Position numbers and translations under genes: made by a program | The notes under the pieces: generated by a model | The model's input: only the letters and a program-made list of their open reading frames with translations | Database searches by the model: none | Told to the model about the DNA's origin: nothing | Origin: Anseranas semipalmata | Lineage: Eukaryota > Chordata > Aves > Anseriformes > Anseranatidae | Direction of reading: 5' to 3' | DNA length: 64,000 bases | Assembly (NCBI GenBank): GCA_013399115.1 | Contig: VXAA01000953.1 | Location: forward strand, 62,228-126,227 | Shown here: piece by piece, positions 40,246-51,219 of the stretch | Numbering within the stretch: the stretch's first letter is position 1 | Layout of the letters: every line of letters begins with the position of its first letter

Positions 40246-43200
40246 GAAAGGGGAAAACTGAGAAAAACAGCAAAGCGAAACGGACGATTAAGGAGCAAAG
40301 AATGGCAGGGGAAACTAAAAATAGTCCCCTCGGCAGTTATAAAGGAAATTCGTTTGACAGGAGGCTGCTTCTTTTGTCGAGAGTGGTTTGTTATGCAACA
40401 GATGATACCAACACCGGCTCTTCTTATCTCCGTTGTCAGTTTAACTGACAAAAAGGAGCATGGTTTAACATTACTGGAGCAACAGCAAGTCTTAACATTT
40501 GTTTGTTCTCATGCGTGTGCGTGTTTTAAAAGACAGTCCAAGGACTAATACTGGCAAGAAACAGTGGTGCAAGCCCAGTTAAGCAATTTCACAAAAATCT
40601 TAAGAGTACTCGTTCGTTATTAAAGGCAACAATTAAGCCCCTGCCCGCTGCTGTTTCTGCTCCCCCGCCTCCCACTCCAACATTCCCAAGAAGGGGACGG
40701 GGGTGACCTTCCTGCACGACGGAAAACTTAATGCTCACAGGTTCTTCTGTGCACAGGCAGCCATGGACATCCTTGCCTGTACTCCGTTTTTCACTTCTCG
40801 CACAAAAAGAGCGTGCAGAGCTGGAGCCTTCTGATCACAGGAAAAAGCAAAATTAAAATGATGAAAGTTGTTTCATTCACTGGTAAGGTCAGCTTTTCCC
40901 CCATTTTTTCCTGATGCTGAGCATTCAGTGGCATTTACACCTCTAAATCTGAAGGCAAGAAGTAGAAAGGAAGAGGCTTTAAAAGATCTGAACATCTCTT
41001 TTCTAGAAGGGAAGTCATGGTAAAACCGGGAGGAGAAGAGGGAAAAACGAGGCTATTGGCAGCTTCCCTGACATCTCCTCCCAGGAGTGCAGGTGAGCCT
41101 GCACGTTCCTCATGAACGTGCCTCCTGGCATGCCTGCAAGCTTTTAGAAAGCCTGTTGGTCACGGCTGCCAACTTCTGCTGGTGAGGAGGCAAGCAAATT
41201 GCAGTCTGCTGTCCAAATTAAACAAGTAAAGGCTAGGACTTTGAAAACCTCAAGAGACACACGTGCGCACACACAGTAGGTGGGGGTGAGCACTTGGATA
41301 TGATGTAGATGCAAGGAGAAACAACTCTTACCAGTCTTCTTTTCACTGGACTTTCCTGAAACATTCATTTTTAGACCAAGTATACTGCACTAAACAATGG
41401 GTTATTTGAAAACAGGACACTCTCAGTCTATTCCTCTTTTCTGAGGAAACGTTCAGCAGAACAAAGAGTATAACACAAAGTCCTGTCTCCTTGGTGAGCA
41501 ACTGAAGGTGTCCTCTCTGTCCCAAACACCGAAGTGTTTGGTAGCAAACTAAGCAGCAGAATGTAAGATAAACTGGTGGTTAAATCACTCAGTCAGTGGA
41601 AAGTCCCCAATGAAAAATATTGGTGGCTCTTAGCTTTTTGCTTCAGATTGAAAATGTACAGCATACATGCATGAAATACTATGGACTTTTTTTGTAAACT
41701 TTCTAGAAATAACTTGTTCCATTTCCCCCTTGGTGAAGGAAGAACTCAGTGACAGATTCTGCCCAACAGGCACACCTGTCATTAACCATTCAGGCCACAG
41801 GATGCCAGTGTTGCATTTCTTTTTCAGGAGGTCAAAATAAAGTGTGACAAATTGTTTGTGTGAACTGGACACCTAAATTTAATGCCTCTCTTCCCCTTTT
41901 AATGCATACATATGTCAATGTTACAGCCCCAGACAGTCCAGATGTAAATAGCTCAGTTCCACAGCATGTGTTTTGATCACGAACAAAATGTTTGGATACC
42001 TTTTAAGGCTAGATTACTGAACCCAGCATCTCTGCATGTTCATAAATTTTCTATGCACAAGAAGCCTTTCCAGTGACTGCCAGGACTGTTGACTCCAACC
42101 CTGATAGTTTTGACCGCAAAACAAATATCCACTGTTGTTGGATTTCATCTATGTCCAGATGAGAAAAGAAAAACACTAGATGGGAGAGTAGATTAACTGA
42201 GAGAGAAGGCAGATTGCTCGTAATTCCTACCTCTTGTAAAAGAGGCAAGAGCTCCTACCATGTTAATAAAACTTCATAAGTATTTTACTAATATAAACTT
42301 TTTCATATAAAAGCCTGGAATGTAATGTGTTCATGCCAGGAAACATTGAAGTGGCTTGGGCTCCCGGATAGCTCCTCTTACCACAATTTTGTGCAATTTA
42401 CAAGCTGGCACCCAGAACCACAGGCTCAGGACTAGAGACCTCCGGACAGGTAAAGACAAAGGCACTGCACCAAGGTCCCCAGTGTGACTGCTAGAGCAAG
42501 GCAGGCTGCAGAAATCTGGCCAGGTTCTAAATGTCTTTGGAAAGCAAATTTCAGTCCTGAAACACTTTTATGTTTAAGTGGTAAATTATTAAAGAAAACT
42601 CAGTATGGGATCGCAGATAGTCTCCGAGATCTACTCAAACATGAGTTCTCCTAAATTCAGCACAACCCAGATGTAATTTTTGACAAAGGACTGTTAAGAA
42701 AGGAGGGAGACATTTCAATACTAACAGTTTCTCAGATTTCAAAAGCCATTTTGGTTTTCCTCAACATTTTCAAAAGGGAGGAATGGCTTCAGCCTCCTAC
42801 AACTCAGCTTTAGGAACAGGGAAAAAGAAAATGAACGATGTTTCAGATACAGCTTGGGTGGCCAGTAACAGCAGAACGTGGGGAAAGTCAGCACGACAAT
42901 GACAGCTGCGGAGATGCAGAGCATTACAGAGGCTGGTGCTACAGCTCCATACTTCAAGCTGATATAAATATGAAGGGGCCTGCAGATAACAGTCTTTTGG
43001 GATTCAAAGCTTCAACAGAAACATCCTCGCCGCCTTCAGACTGTTTTGGATGTGTCCCAGAAGTAGTCTATTCCCCAGCCAGAGTCTAGACTCAGTGTGA
43101 CAAAATCCCACTTTCCTGACAATCCTACTAAAAGATCTCTACATCAGAACTAGGTAATTGCTCAGCAGACTCTGGGAAGGACTCGGCCTATGAAAAGAAA

Positions 43201-43506
43201 CCACCACCAGCCAAACAAGTCACAAACTACCAAACACAGCAATAAAAGAAGCCTAACGATGTTTTCCATTGCTTTAAAAATAAGCATTTGTAACAGCACA
43301 GCACACATTAAGGATACAATATTAAAATAAAACCATGCATGATTGTTTATGTTTCTTTTGCTGAAACAGTATTTGGTGCTGTGCTGTTTCTTTTTCCCAC
43401 TAGGACAGAAAAAATTGACCAACACATAACCAATTACTTTGTTCCAAAACTCAATTTACCTCCCATCCAAAAGACCAGGGATTTCAAAATCTCTTTCAGA
43501 AGGAAA

Positions 43507-43537
<31 letters not shown>

Positions 43538-43540
43538 AAG
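43507..43540. repeat. (GA)n microsatellite
   Basis: About 13 AG dinucleotides followed by AAAG steps. Confidence 0.95.
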
Positions 43541-45613
43541 GAAAGGAAGCCTTCAACCCAAATTCTTTTTTTTCTTGTTTATAACAATAAACGACAGATT
43601 TCATGTAAAAACAACACCAAAACGGTAGAAAAAAAGAATTTCCAAAGCTAATTTTAGTCCTGCTGATCTCAAGAGCTTAGTGTTCCCGTCAAATTGAACA
43701 GACTCCAGTGGTGCCCTGCCTGTCTGGCTGAAGAAATCTGTCCCCAGAGGTCTAGCTGCGGCACCTTGTACCCTACACCTAGATTGGTTTTTAGAGTATT
43801 TTTATTATTATTAAACTAGAGCAAGTATCCAGGACAGCATTGATCCAAGACACAGATGTGACCTACTCAAGTAAATTACCAGGAAAAAATCAAAATGTTT
43901 CACACTTCATTTTCTGTAAATTACTCCCTGTGGACCTCAGCAGCTAGCCAAAATTCAATCACAAAGGTTATTTCTATTAAAAGGAGAAAATGATGGCACA
44001 ATTGGGTGTATCTTTGATACAAAACTGTTTCCTTACATACAACAAGGGGGGTATTTTTCCTGAAACGAGTTAAGAAGAAATGAGATCTTTTCTTTTCCTT
44101 GATGGTTCTCATCCAGATTCAGCCAGTACCTTATCTGATCCCTCCATGAGCTCTGTTTACTTTTTTCACCTTGGAGACATATTCCTACTACTACTAGCTC
44201 TACTTATTTCTCCCTAACCAGCATCATTTACCATGGGTTGTTTCTCTGGTTCTTATGTCATACATAGGCAGCTCCACCAACCACTACCTCAACACCTTGT
44301 GTTTACTTTATGAGCTCCCAGGGGAAATCCCTTTGGTCACACAGTGAAGATGACTTTATCCACTTTTTAAATTCTTATCTAGCCTGTCAGCTTCACCTAA
44401 TTTTACCCAGTCTATAATCACATCCCTTGAGTTCCACGCAGTCTTCCATCAAATAAAAATTGCAACTCACTAACCCCTTTCAGCCCAGACAGAGAAATGC
44501 TTTAACAAAACTACCAGTTAAATCATAGAGAGTGGCTGCCAGGATACTTTCCTATTTCACCCCCCCATCCCTCACCAGAAACATCTCCCTGCGATTTTTC
44601 TACCCTCCATCTAGCTTCTTTTCTGCCACCAAGGAAGGAGCAAGTTCAGCAGGCCCCCTAAGAAGCATCCACTGTTTGTATGAAATGTGCCTACCTAAAG
44701 GGAGTCGTTATTCCTCATGCCTCACGTAAAGAACAGACATCCTCTGCTGGATGTAAATGAAGAATGGATTTCCTAAAGGTTTAACGTGTTGATGGGAGAA
44801 GAGAATTCATACAGGCACCCTAACCTTCTCCAGCATAAAATCTGGCAAACTAGCCTGCACTACCCTTAATTAGAAACTTATATTAAGGAGCAGTAAAACA
44901 CTCCTGATGTTATACTGTCTTTGCTACCAAAATGACAGCCCCAAAAGTGAGAAAATGTATCAACTCACTGATAGGTAGATAGTAGCATCTTAAACTGCAA
45001 TTCCGCATCAAGGCTTCAGTTACATTAACCACTCACTGCTGCCAAGAGAGGTAGCCTTCTCCTCACATCCCTCCCCCAGTTTCTTCCCTCTGAGACATGC
45101 TTTTGCCAAGTCCTTGTTCCAGAACACATTTGATTGCAGCACAAAGCCAATTCAACTCACTAAAACAGCAGAAAGTAAATTGGTTTTGGCTGGAAAGCAA
45201 GCTGAATTGGCTTACTATGTGATCAAGTGAGCACTAGAGTTGGTGCAAGACAAAGAGAAGAGAAGCTGTATGGCTGAAAACAGGAACAGTAAAAGAGGTC
45301 TAGGAGAGGTGGGAATGGTAAACAGCAGAATAAGCTGTTAACACAGCTCAACTGGAGCAGGAAAAGTCTTACTGTGCTCCAGCAATTTACAAAACGTGTG
45401 TCTAAGTACTCAGTTCCCATAGCTATCTCCTCATTTCAGGGACAGCAGTTCCTCTGATACCCACAGATTACTTAAAGGGTCTTTCACATTTAGCCCTAGA
45501 ATAGGAATGCACTGTAACAGCTGCACATCTTAAGCCCAAATTCAAGAAGCTCTGGTACCCCTAGTAGGCTGCTGTATAAGCCCTTGGAAAGCAAGGGATA
45601 TTTTGGTCCCAGC

Positions 45614-45653
45614 TCTGCCTTTGCAGGATGGGTTCTGCCTTTGCAGGATGGCA
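45614..45653. repeat. 20-bp tandem duplication (2 copies)
   Basis: TCTGCCTTTGCAGGATGG recurs with a 20-bp period, giving two near-identical copies. Confidence 0.85.
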
Positions 45654-46493
45654 CCACGGGCCTCGGGAAGCTTTCCAAAGCTCCAGATTAGCCAGGCACC
45701 GTGCCATGTTACCACCACCATCCCATTGTAGCAGCACTGACAGCTTTTCTGCATGGGACTGCACAATGAGCAGTTAGTTCACAGCAGTACCAGTTCATGG
45801 GTCTACCCTGGGCTCTCTGCACAAAATAGATATATCCCCAACAGCTTCTGAAAAGACTTTTTTTTTTTTTTTAAGCCTGTGGACAAGGAGCATCCTGAGG
45901 GGAGCAGTGTACTGCTCCTGCGAGGGAAACATCACAGGCTGGCAGCAAGGAGACAAAACCCCAGAAGATCCACATCGTTTACCACAGTAAGGCCTTTCAG
46001 CGGAGCACCAAGAAAACAGTCTGTATGTGTTCAAGTGTTCAATTATCTAAATCTTGGCTTTACACTGGAGGAAAGTTAAGTGGCTACCTCCCTCTTCAGG
46101 CTGCCATCTCTTGCAGTTGCTTTAAAACAACCTGTTCCTACCCATTCGCTCCTGGGGACAAGTTTCCTCCGTTTTCTTCTGCCTTCTGTCCTCCATGTCT
46201 AATGCTGCAGGTCTTCCAACCCCAAGCACTGCATGTAGATGAAACTGCCTTTAAAAACAAACAAACAAACAAAAAAGGCAACTGGTGGGGAGGCTTGAAC
46301 TTTTACTTTATTAACTGTCTGGTTGCATACCCTCTCAGGGCCCCACTTAGCAGAAGAAGAACGAGGACCTCTTTTTATTAAAATAAACCAGAGCCGGGGC
46401 TGTCACACGCCTCCGGGCACCGCGTTTCGCTCTCCCCCGCGCCTGAGGGGCCCCTCCGGGCCGCAAGCAGCGCGGCCAGGCCCCGCCGAGCAG

Positions 46494-46592
46494 NNNNNNN
46501 NNNNNNNNNNNNNNNNNNNNNNNNNNNNNNNNNNNNNNNNNNNNNNNNNNNNNNNNNNNNNNNNNNNNNNNNNNNNNNNNNNNNNNNNNNNN
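46494..46592. other. Assembly gap (99 N)
   Basis: Ninety-nine consecutive N sit in the middle of the CpG island, as is common where GC-rich promoters were not read. The true length and any initiator or exon sequence here are unknown. Confidence 0.99.
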
Positions 46593-46629
46593 CCCGCTGC
46601 GGTCGGGGTTGGGCCGGCCGCCCTCGGGG
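46593..46629 (+). other. MARVELD3-like: Probable 5' UTR exon of the MARVELD3-like gene (3' end of exon visible)
   Basis: The exon start is hidden in the assembly gap. Its end is set by a near-perfect donor, GTGAGT at 46,630-46,635. The next acceptor (CTCTGGTGCAG, ending 47,656) leads into an exon with an internal start codon, so this first exon would be noncoding. Inferred from splice signals and CpG-island context only. Confidence 0.45.
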
Positions 46630-46673
46630 GTGAGTCCCCGCTCCCGGAGGGCACGCAGGGTTTCGGCCGCCAT
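46593..46673 (-). CDS. Candidate divergent minus-strand ORF start (speculative, runs into gap)
   Basis: On the minus strand, GAGAATGGCGGC gives a good start context at 46,673. The frame reads MAAETLRALRERGLTPEGG and remains open into the assembly gap, 27 codons later. The helix-like, charged start in a CpG island looks like a genuine N-terminus, but I do not recognise it. The frame cannot be followed across the gap, and it overlaps the predicted + strand donor. GC-rich islands often keep frames open by chance. Confidence 0.22.
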
Positions 46674-46745
46674 TCTCAGTGTCCTCTGCTCCAAACGGAG
46701 GAGCCGAGCTTCCCGCGGGGAAGACAGCGTCTCTTTGTTAGCCGT

Positions 46746-46776
46746 AAAAAAAAAAAAAAAAANAAAGAAAAAAAAA
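46746..46776. repeat. A-rich tract with ambiguous base
   Basis: A17 followed by N at 46,763 and further A-rich sequence. The N reflects homopolymer uncertainty. Confidence 0.9.
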
Positions 46777-47436
46777 TCGACTTTTTTCTTTAATGACACC
46801 CTAAGGAGACGGAAGGGAAGTCGATAAGCGAGGCGTGAGCTTGATCAGTCAAACCAAATCGACCGGGGCGCTTCTGCAGTAATGCTGAAGGGCTGCGGTG
46901 CTGGCAAATGAGCCTAAGGAACTCTTAGGTGCTTAAACTGGCTGTTGAGATGTCTTACAGATTTGCACTTAGCTGTACTGCCCTTGAAAGACTAAAGACA
47001 CTTTCAGGAAACAACATCCCTGTAATATTTAATACAAAATTACAAAGGATATATCTTCTCGCAAACTGAGATTCAGCTTTGTCTGTACCTAATGTTTTTC
47101 CAAGTGAGAGGCGATGTTCAGTAATGTGTCCATTGACACCGAGGGGTGCCTTCCTCTTTGAAAATTCCAGAATAAAGGTTCTTTGTCAAGATTGCCCTGC
47201 TGTTGGTGACAGTTGTATATGCACGCTCACGTGGTGTGTGGGCGTTTGCTGTGTTTAATACTGTAAAGGCTTTAAAAACAAATAACAGTAGAGAAGTCAA
47301 GATCTATGCTCTTTGTGGACACTGCGCCTTGTCCTTGCAGCAGAGGTAAGAGGGTAAGAGCAAACCTAATAAATAAGCTCATTGCAAAAAGTGCTGAATG
47401 TAGAAAAGTTATGACTAGTTGATCAATAGGAAAATG

Positions 47437-47504
47437 TAGAGAAAAACATCCTTCTTTACTGAACTTAATTTAGAGAAAAACATCCTTCTTTACTGAACTT
47501 AATT
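47437..47504. repeat. Perfect 34-bp tandem duplication
   Basis: Two identical 34-bp units, starting TAGAGAAAAACATCC at 47,437 and 47,471, sit head to tail with no mismatch. This implies a recent duplication. They lie about 150 bp upstream of the first coding exon of the MARVELD3-like gene. Confidence 0.97.
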
Positions 47505-47694
47505 TACTTGTTTAAAGGGTTTTACTTCCTTCACTTCTTAAGGAAGTCTTTACTAAGTCTTGAATCAGCATGAAATGGATGTGTTCTGTAAGTGCTGGTC
47601 AATGAATAACTTTGAGTGGAGCTGTAAAATGAACCAGTTTTATTTCTCTGGTGCAGGAAGTTACTTTAGAAAAAAAGAATACATGTAAGACAAG

Positions 47695-47789
47695 ATGTCT
47701 CATGCTGGGAGGCGATACCAAGATAAGCATGAGGATCACGGATACAAGGAAGACAGAAGAGCAAGAAAACCATACCCATACAATGGAAG
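47695..47789 (+). CDS. MARVELD3-like: MARVELD3-like protein, first coding exon (residues 1-31)
   Basis: The exon probably runs 47,657-47,789, after a good acceptor (TTTATTTCTCTGGTGCAG), with a 38-nt 5' leader. The start is the ATG at 47,695 with A at -3. A leader ATG at 47,682 is followed at once by TAA, making a two-codon upstream frame. The 31 codons are hydrophilic and basic (HAGRRYQDKHED, then KEDRRARKPYPYNG), in keeping with the charged cytosolic N-terminus of MARVELD3. The exon ends at a strong donor (GGAAG|GTATGT) in phase 2; the split Arg codon is completed by the first base of the next exon. A longer overlapping frame through this region has a different phase and no coding character. 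The call rests on phase-consistent joining to the later exons, not on similarity of this exon alone. Confidence 0.75.
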
Positions 47790-50700
47790 GTATGTCTTAC
47801 CACCTTAATGGAACGTATCACAGCAGGTCTACAATGTCCTCTTGTTTGTTTGCTTTTAAATACATTCATATTAAGGTAGTAAAGAAAGCATTTAGCCTTG
47901 AAATTGTGCAGCATAAGCATGCTGCTTTAAGAATTTTTAATCTTTTTATTGAGCTCCAGGGCAGCCGTAGGCTAACAGGAGGCAGAAAGAGAGACTCCGT
48001 GACATGGGCAGAGCTGTGAATTTCATGGGGTTATCTGGATAAAGCTGGGTTACGAGCAGTTGAAGTGTGGCCACAGGTCTTAGTACAGTTGGTAAAGAGG
48101 TTGATCAGCAGGTGAGAGCAAATCAAGGCTTGCCAAATATGCATTGTTTAAGCGAGAATGTTACATGACTGAGACCAGCACAGCAGGCACTTACGAATTC
48201 ACAGGTTGGTCTAGCTCAGCTATGACCAAGTTCATATTAATCCAAAACAAAATCGATTTAAATAGTTGCAGTCAATAAATGAGTACTTATGTAAGTGCCT
48301 AAGGCAAAGTCTGTGGCGCTTCGTAGTGGGTCAGCCACTATCAGTACAATAAGCAAATAAACTAATAGAAGGGTTGGAGTGGCAAACTCACAGGATATTA
48401 TACTCTCCCTTTCAGGCTAGCCTACAGCATATTAGAACTGAGCTTAGACTGTTTTTCTTTGAGGGCATGTCAGTGGCTGCTTTGTTGGAGAGAGATCTAC
48501 AGCTGTAAACACCAGTAGCACGTCAGCCAGGGCAGTAAGGTGTTCCTCACACCTGCTTAGCCTCTGGGGGCCTAACTGTTAGGTAAGGCAATTTAAGAAT
48601 AGAGGCAAAGAGCAGGGAGGAGACAAATGTAATAAAGATTCTTGAAAAGCTGTAATACTGAAGTCCTCCCTAATAATACACATTTAAGCAAGAAAAACAG
48701 GATGAGAATAAAAGCAGTAGTGAAGTGCGCTGTGTGGACTAGGAAGAGTATTTTCGGCTAAATATAAAAAATATGAATGATAATCCTGTTGTATTATGAA
48801 AACTAGCTAATGTTTTTTTTTTCTTCTGTCTCTTTTAAATCATGAAAAATTCAAGAGAAATGGGAACAAAAGTCAGCCTACAAATCATCCTCAGAGGCTG
48901 AATGATTGTCCTTAGTAAAAACAAAGATCGGCAGAGGATATAGTTAAATTATCTTGAACATATTAGAAGGAGACCAGCAAATGCTGAGATTGTATTAATC
49001 GTACTGTGCAAAAAAAAAAGTCTTGGAAGGTGTCATATATAGCATCACTGGAGCAACTTCTCTGGACTTCTTGTTTTTGCCGTTACTCATAAATGACTGG
49101 ACACAGACTGAAAATTGGTGGAAGGACCATAAAGGCCAACTGACCATCCCTGCATACACATATACATATATGGATCAGAGAAAGGGAAGCTGCAGCTACA
49201 GATCTATAATAGCCATGGAGATCGTGCTCAGAGTCAAGCCAAGAATCTGGCAGGCACCGGTCTTCACTGCAATTAATCAAAAAACTTTTCCATTAATTGT
49301 TTTGATGGAGTTTGGCTTAATCTAACAGAATTTCTCCTGTGTACCTCTCATGAAAAGAACAACTGATTTTGTAAGGAAATCACACTATTTTGGTGAAGGT
49401 TTATTGACCAAAAGACCTCCAGATACTGTAACTGAAGAGATGGGAAGAGTTTTGTAGGAGCTCTAATTTGGGTACCTAATGCTCTCATCCCTTATGAGCC
49501 AAGACTTTCTAGCCAGAGTATTTCTCTTTCACAATGCATTTCTGTCTGAAACTCCTATAGCGTGCTTCCTCTCATTGCCGAGGAGAAAGAGTTGCATTAC
49601 CCTGACTGGAAAGTCCTGAAGGAAAACAGGAGCAAAGGTGGCCAGAAGAGGCCCATTATGAGGAAAAAAAAAAATCTAGAAGAAAGATTTTTTCTTTTCT
49701 AATTGTACTCAGTTACTGAACATTAGGGAAGGTTTTTTTTGTTTTGTTTAGTTTTGTTTTCTGGCAAGTAGCAAGATACAATAGAGAGAAGCAGCTGCAT
49801 CAGAAGTACCAAAGGGATTGCTTTCAAGTTAACTGGAAGTCTTATAAATCACACAGCTTATTTAATTTATGTGACACAGCTGCGCAGGATGCTTTGGTGG
49901 TTGCACAAGACGCAGGACAAAGGTCAGAAAAATCAGGAATGTTTCAGCCAAATAGAGCTGTTGGCAACTACACATGGAGATGTTAGCATTGGTCTTGTTA
50001 TTGAAGGTCTTAATTAAAATGTAAAAATTACAAAGAACATGATTTAATGTGGATGAATGTGATAATATTTGTAAGTTGAATCTGGAATTGGATGAAGATA
50101 AACCCTAGTGCAGTGATACTAGGAAACAAAACTACAGCTGAAAATGCTGATATGTGGATAAGAAATTCAAGATAGTAATTGAATAGGAAGACTTAAAAAC
50201 AATAATGTGGAATGAGACTTAAAATACCCTTTAATAAGAACATCATCGAGCTGTACCTTGAAGAAGGCAAGTTCTAATTCTTCTTCAAATGAGGGAGAAC
50301 ATTTAGATTAGACCAAGCATTTACTAAACAATTTACAGCCAGTTTCTTTTAATCTGAATGTTAACACGGTTTTAAAAGAGCAGATTGCACTTTTCACAGA
50401 GAATAATCTAAATCTCACCAACCTTAAACATCATCAGGCTTCAGTTGTGGAGCTGTACGTCATTGCAGCAAACCGGACAATTCCAATTTGAAGTATAGAA
50501 ATGAAGAGTCTAATCAGAGATCCATGAAGTTCATTTATTTTGGCTGATTTTGGATTCCTCTTCGAATGTCATCAGGGAGTTCAAAAAAGAGAAAAAGACT
50601 TAAATAGGCTAATGTTTTTCACCACTTTTAACATCTTTATCTGCTTGTCAAATTTGAAAATAATTGCAATTTTTATTTTCTAGGCTACTGTGGACTAGCT

Positions 50701-51049
50701 AAAAATGTTTGTTTTTCATGAAAAAAAAACTGTTGCTTCATTTTTAAAGAGAACTCTCCTCACACCCTTCTCCTTGCTGCCTTTTGCGAGTAACCCACAC
50801 AAATCAGCCAATGAGTACACAGCTTTCCAAAATAACAATGCATGATCAAGTGCAAATATCCTCGCGAACATGGATTTATGCGAGCATTTGGGATATTTGC
50901 TTTCAAACCACACAAGCAAAACAGATCAGATACTTATGAAGCAAGCTGGCTGGTTCCACTAACAGGAGCGTCTTCCAGTTTTTCATGTTTTACTGTTCAC
51001 GAGAGAGCATGATCTAATTACTGTACATTACCTGTTTACTCCATTGTAG
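47790..51049 (+). other. MARVELD3-like: Intron of the MARVELD3-like gene
   Basis: A 3.26-kb intron from GTATGT to a TTTACTCCATTGTAG acceptor. Short frames (for example 49,023-49,325 plus) lack splice sites and coding character. I see no recognisable repeats apart from small A-tracts. Confidence 0.7.
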
Positions 51050-51219
51050 GTCAACAAGAGATATCCGAGGTGGCCATCACTCAAGGGCTTCCACTGTTTG
51101 CTCAGACCCGTACTCGAAAGCTTCAGGAGCATCACAGGAATATTTTGGCCCACCACCTCAGTATTATCCTCCCAAGGAAACCTTCTCAATGAAGTGTTCA
51201 AAGGTATGCACAACAAGAG
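51050..51219 (+). CDS. MARVELD3-like: MARVELD3-like protein, second coding exon (residues 32-88)
   Basis: The acceptor is TTACTCCATTGTAG ending at 51,049. Joined in phase 2 to the preceding exon, it reads without a stop for 56 codons. The segment is cytosolic, Ser/Tyr/Pro-rich and carries GPPPQYYPP, which contains a PPxY WW-domain ligand at residues 67-70, then a cluster of Lys/Cys (MKCSKVCTTR) just before the membrane, a plausible palmitoylation zone. The donor used is AAGAG|GTACGTGAG at 51,219, giving phase 1, which matches the next exon exactly. A second donor (AAAG|GTATGC) 16 nt upstream at 51,203 would change the phase and meet TGA two codons into the next exon, giving about 85 residues. 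I saw no further exon between this one and 63,565, but cannot exclude a small one. Confidence 0.8.

Larger units (their letters stand above)
40246..46380. other. Intergenic region (right part)
   Basis: No exon is supported. It contains a (GA)n tract at 43,507-43,540, a 20-bp tandem duplication at 45,614-45,653 and an (AAAC)n tract at about 46,253-46,276. The open frames seen are short and uncharacteristic. Confidence 0.6.
46390..46720. promoter_or_regulatory. CpG island promoter of the MARVELD3-like gene (interrupted by assembly gap)
   Basis: Dense CpG and G+C content on both sides of a run of N marks a CpG island. It lies about 1 kb upstream of the first coding exon of the MARVELD3-like gene on the + strand and contains a consensus donor (CGGGG|GTGAGT, exon end 46,629), so it is the likely promoter and 5' UTR exon. 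A minus-strand frame with a good start context also opens here (ATG at 46,673-46,671), so the island may fire in both directions. Confidence 0.75.
46630..47656 (+). other. MARVELD3-like: Intron 1 of the MARVELD3-like gene (predicted)
   Basis: About 1.0 kb between the CpG-island donor (GTGAGT) and the acceptor GTGCAG ending at 47,656, which is preceded by a T-rich tract. It contains a perfect 34-bp tandem duplication and no other notable feature. Confidence 0.45.

Noticed and set aside
39997..40548. A 183-codon plus-strand frame, the longest in the window
   Set aside because: It stays open because it crosses a GC-rich patch. The opposite strand is also open, composition is uneven, there are no splice sites at its edges and no recognisable domain.
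46323..46799. 150-codon frames on both strands across the run of N
   Set aside because: The gap length and phase are unknown, so the two sides cannot be joined. Only the portion from the minus ATG at 46,673 to the gap was kept, as a low-confidence note.
47651..48019. A 122-codon plus frame overlapping the first coding exon of the MARVELD3-like gene
   Set aside because: It uses a different phase from the frame that joins cleanly to the later exons, and it reads through the strong donor at 47,790 into intron.
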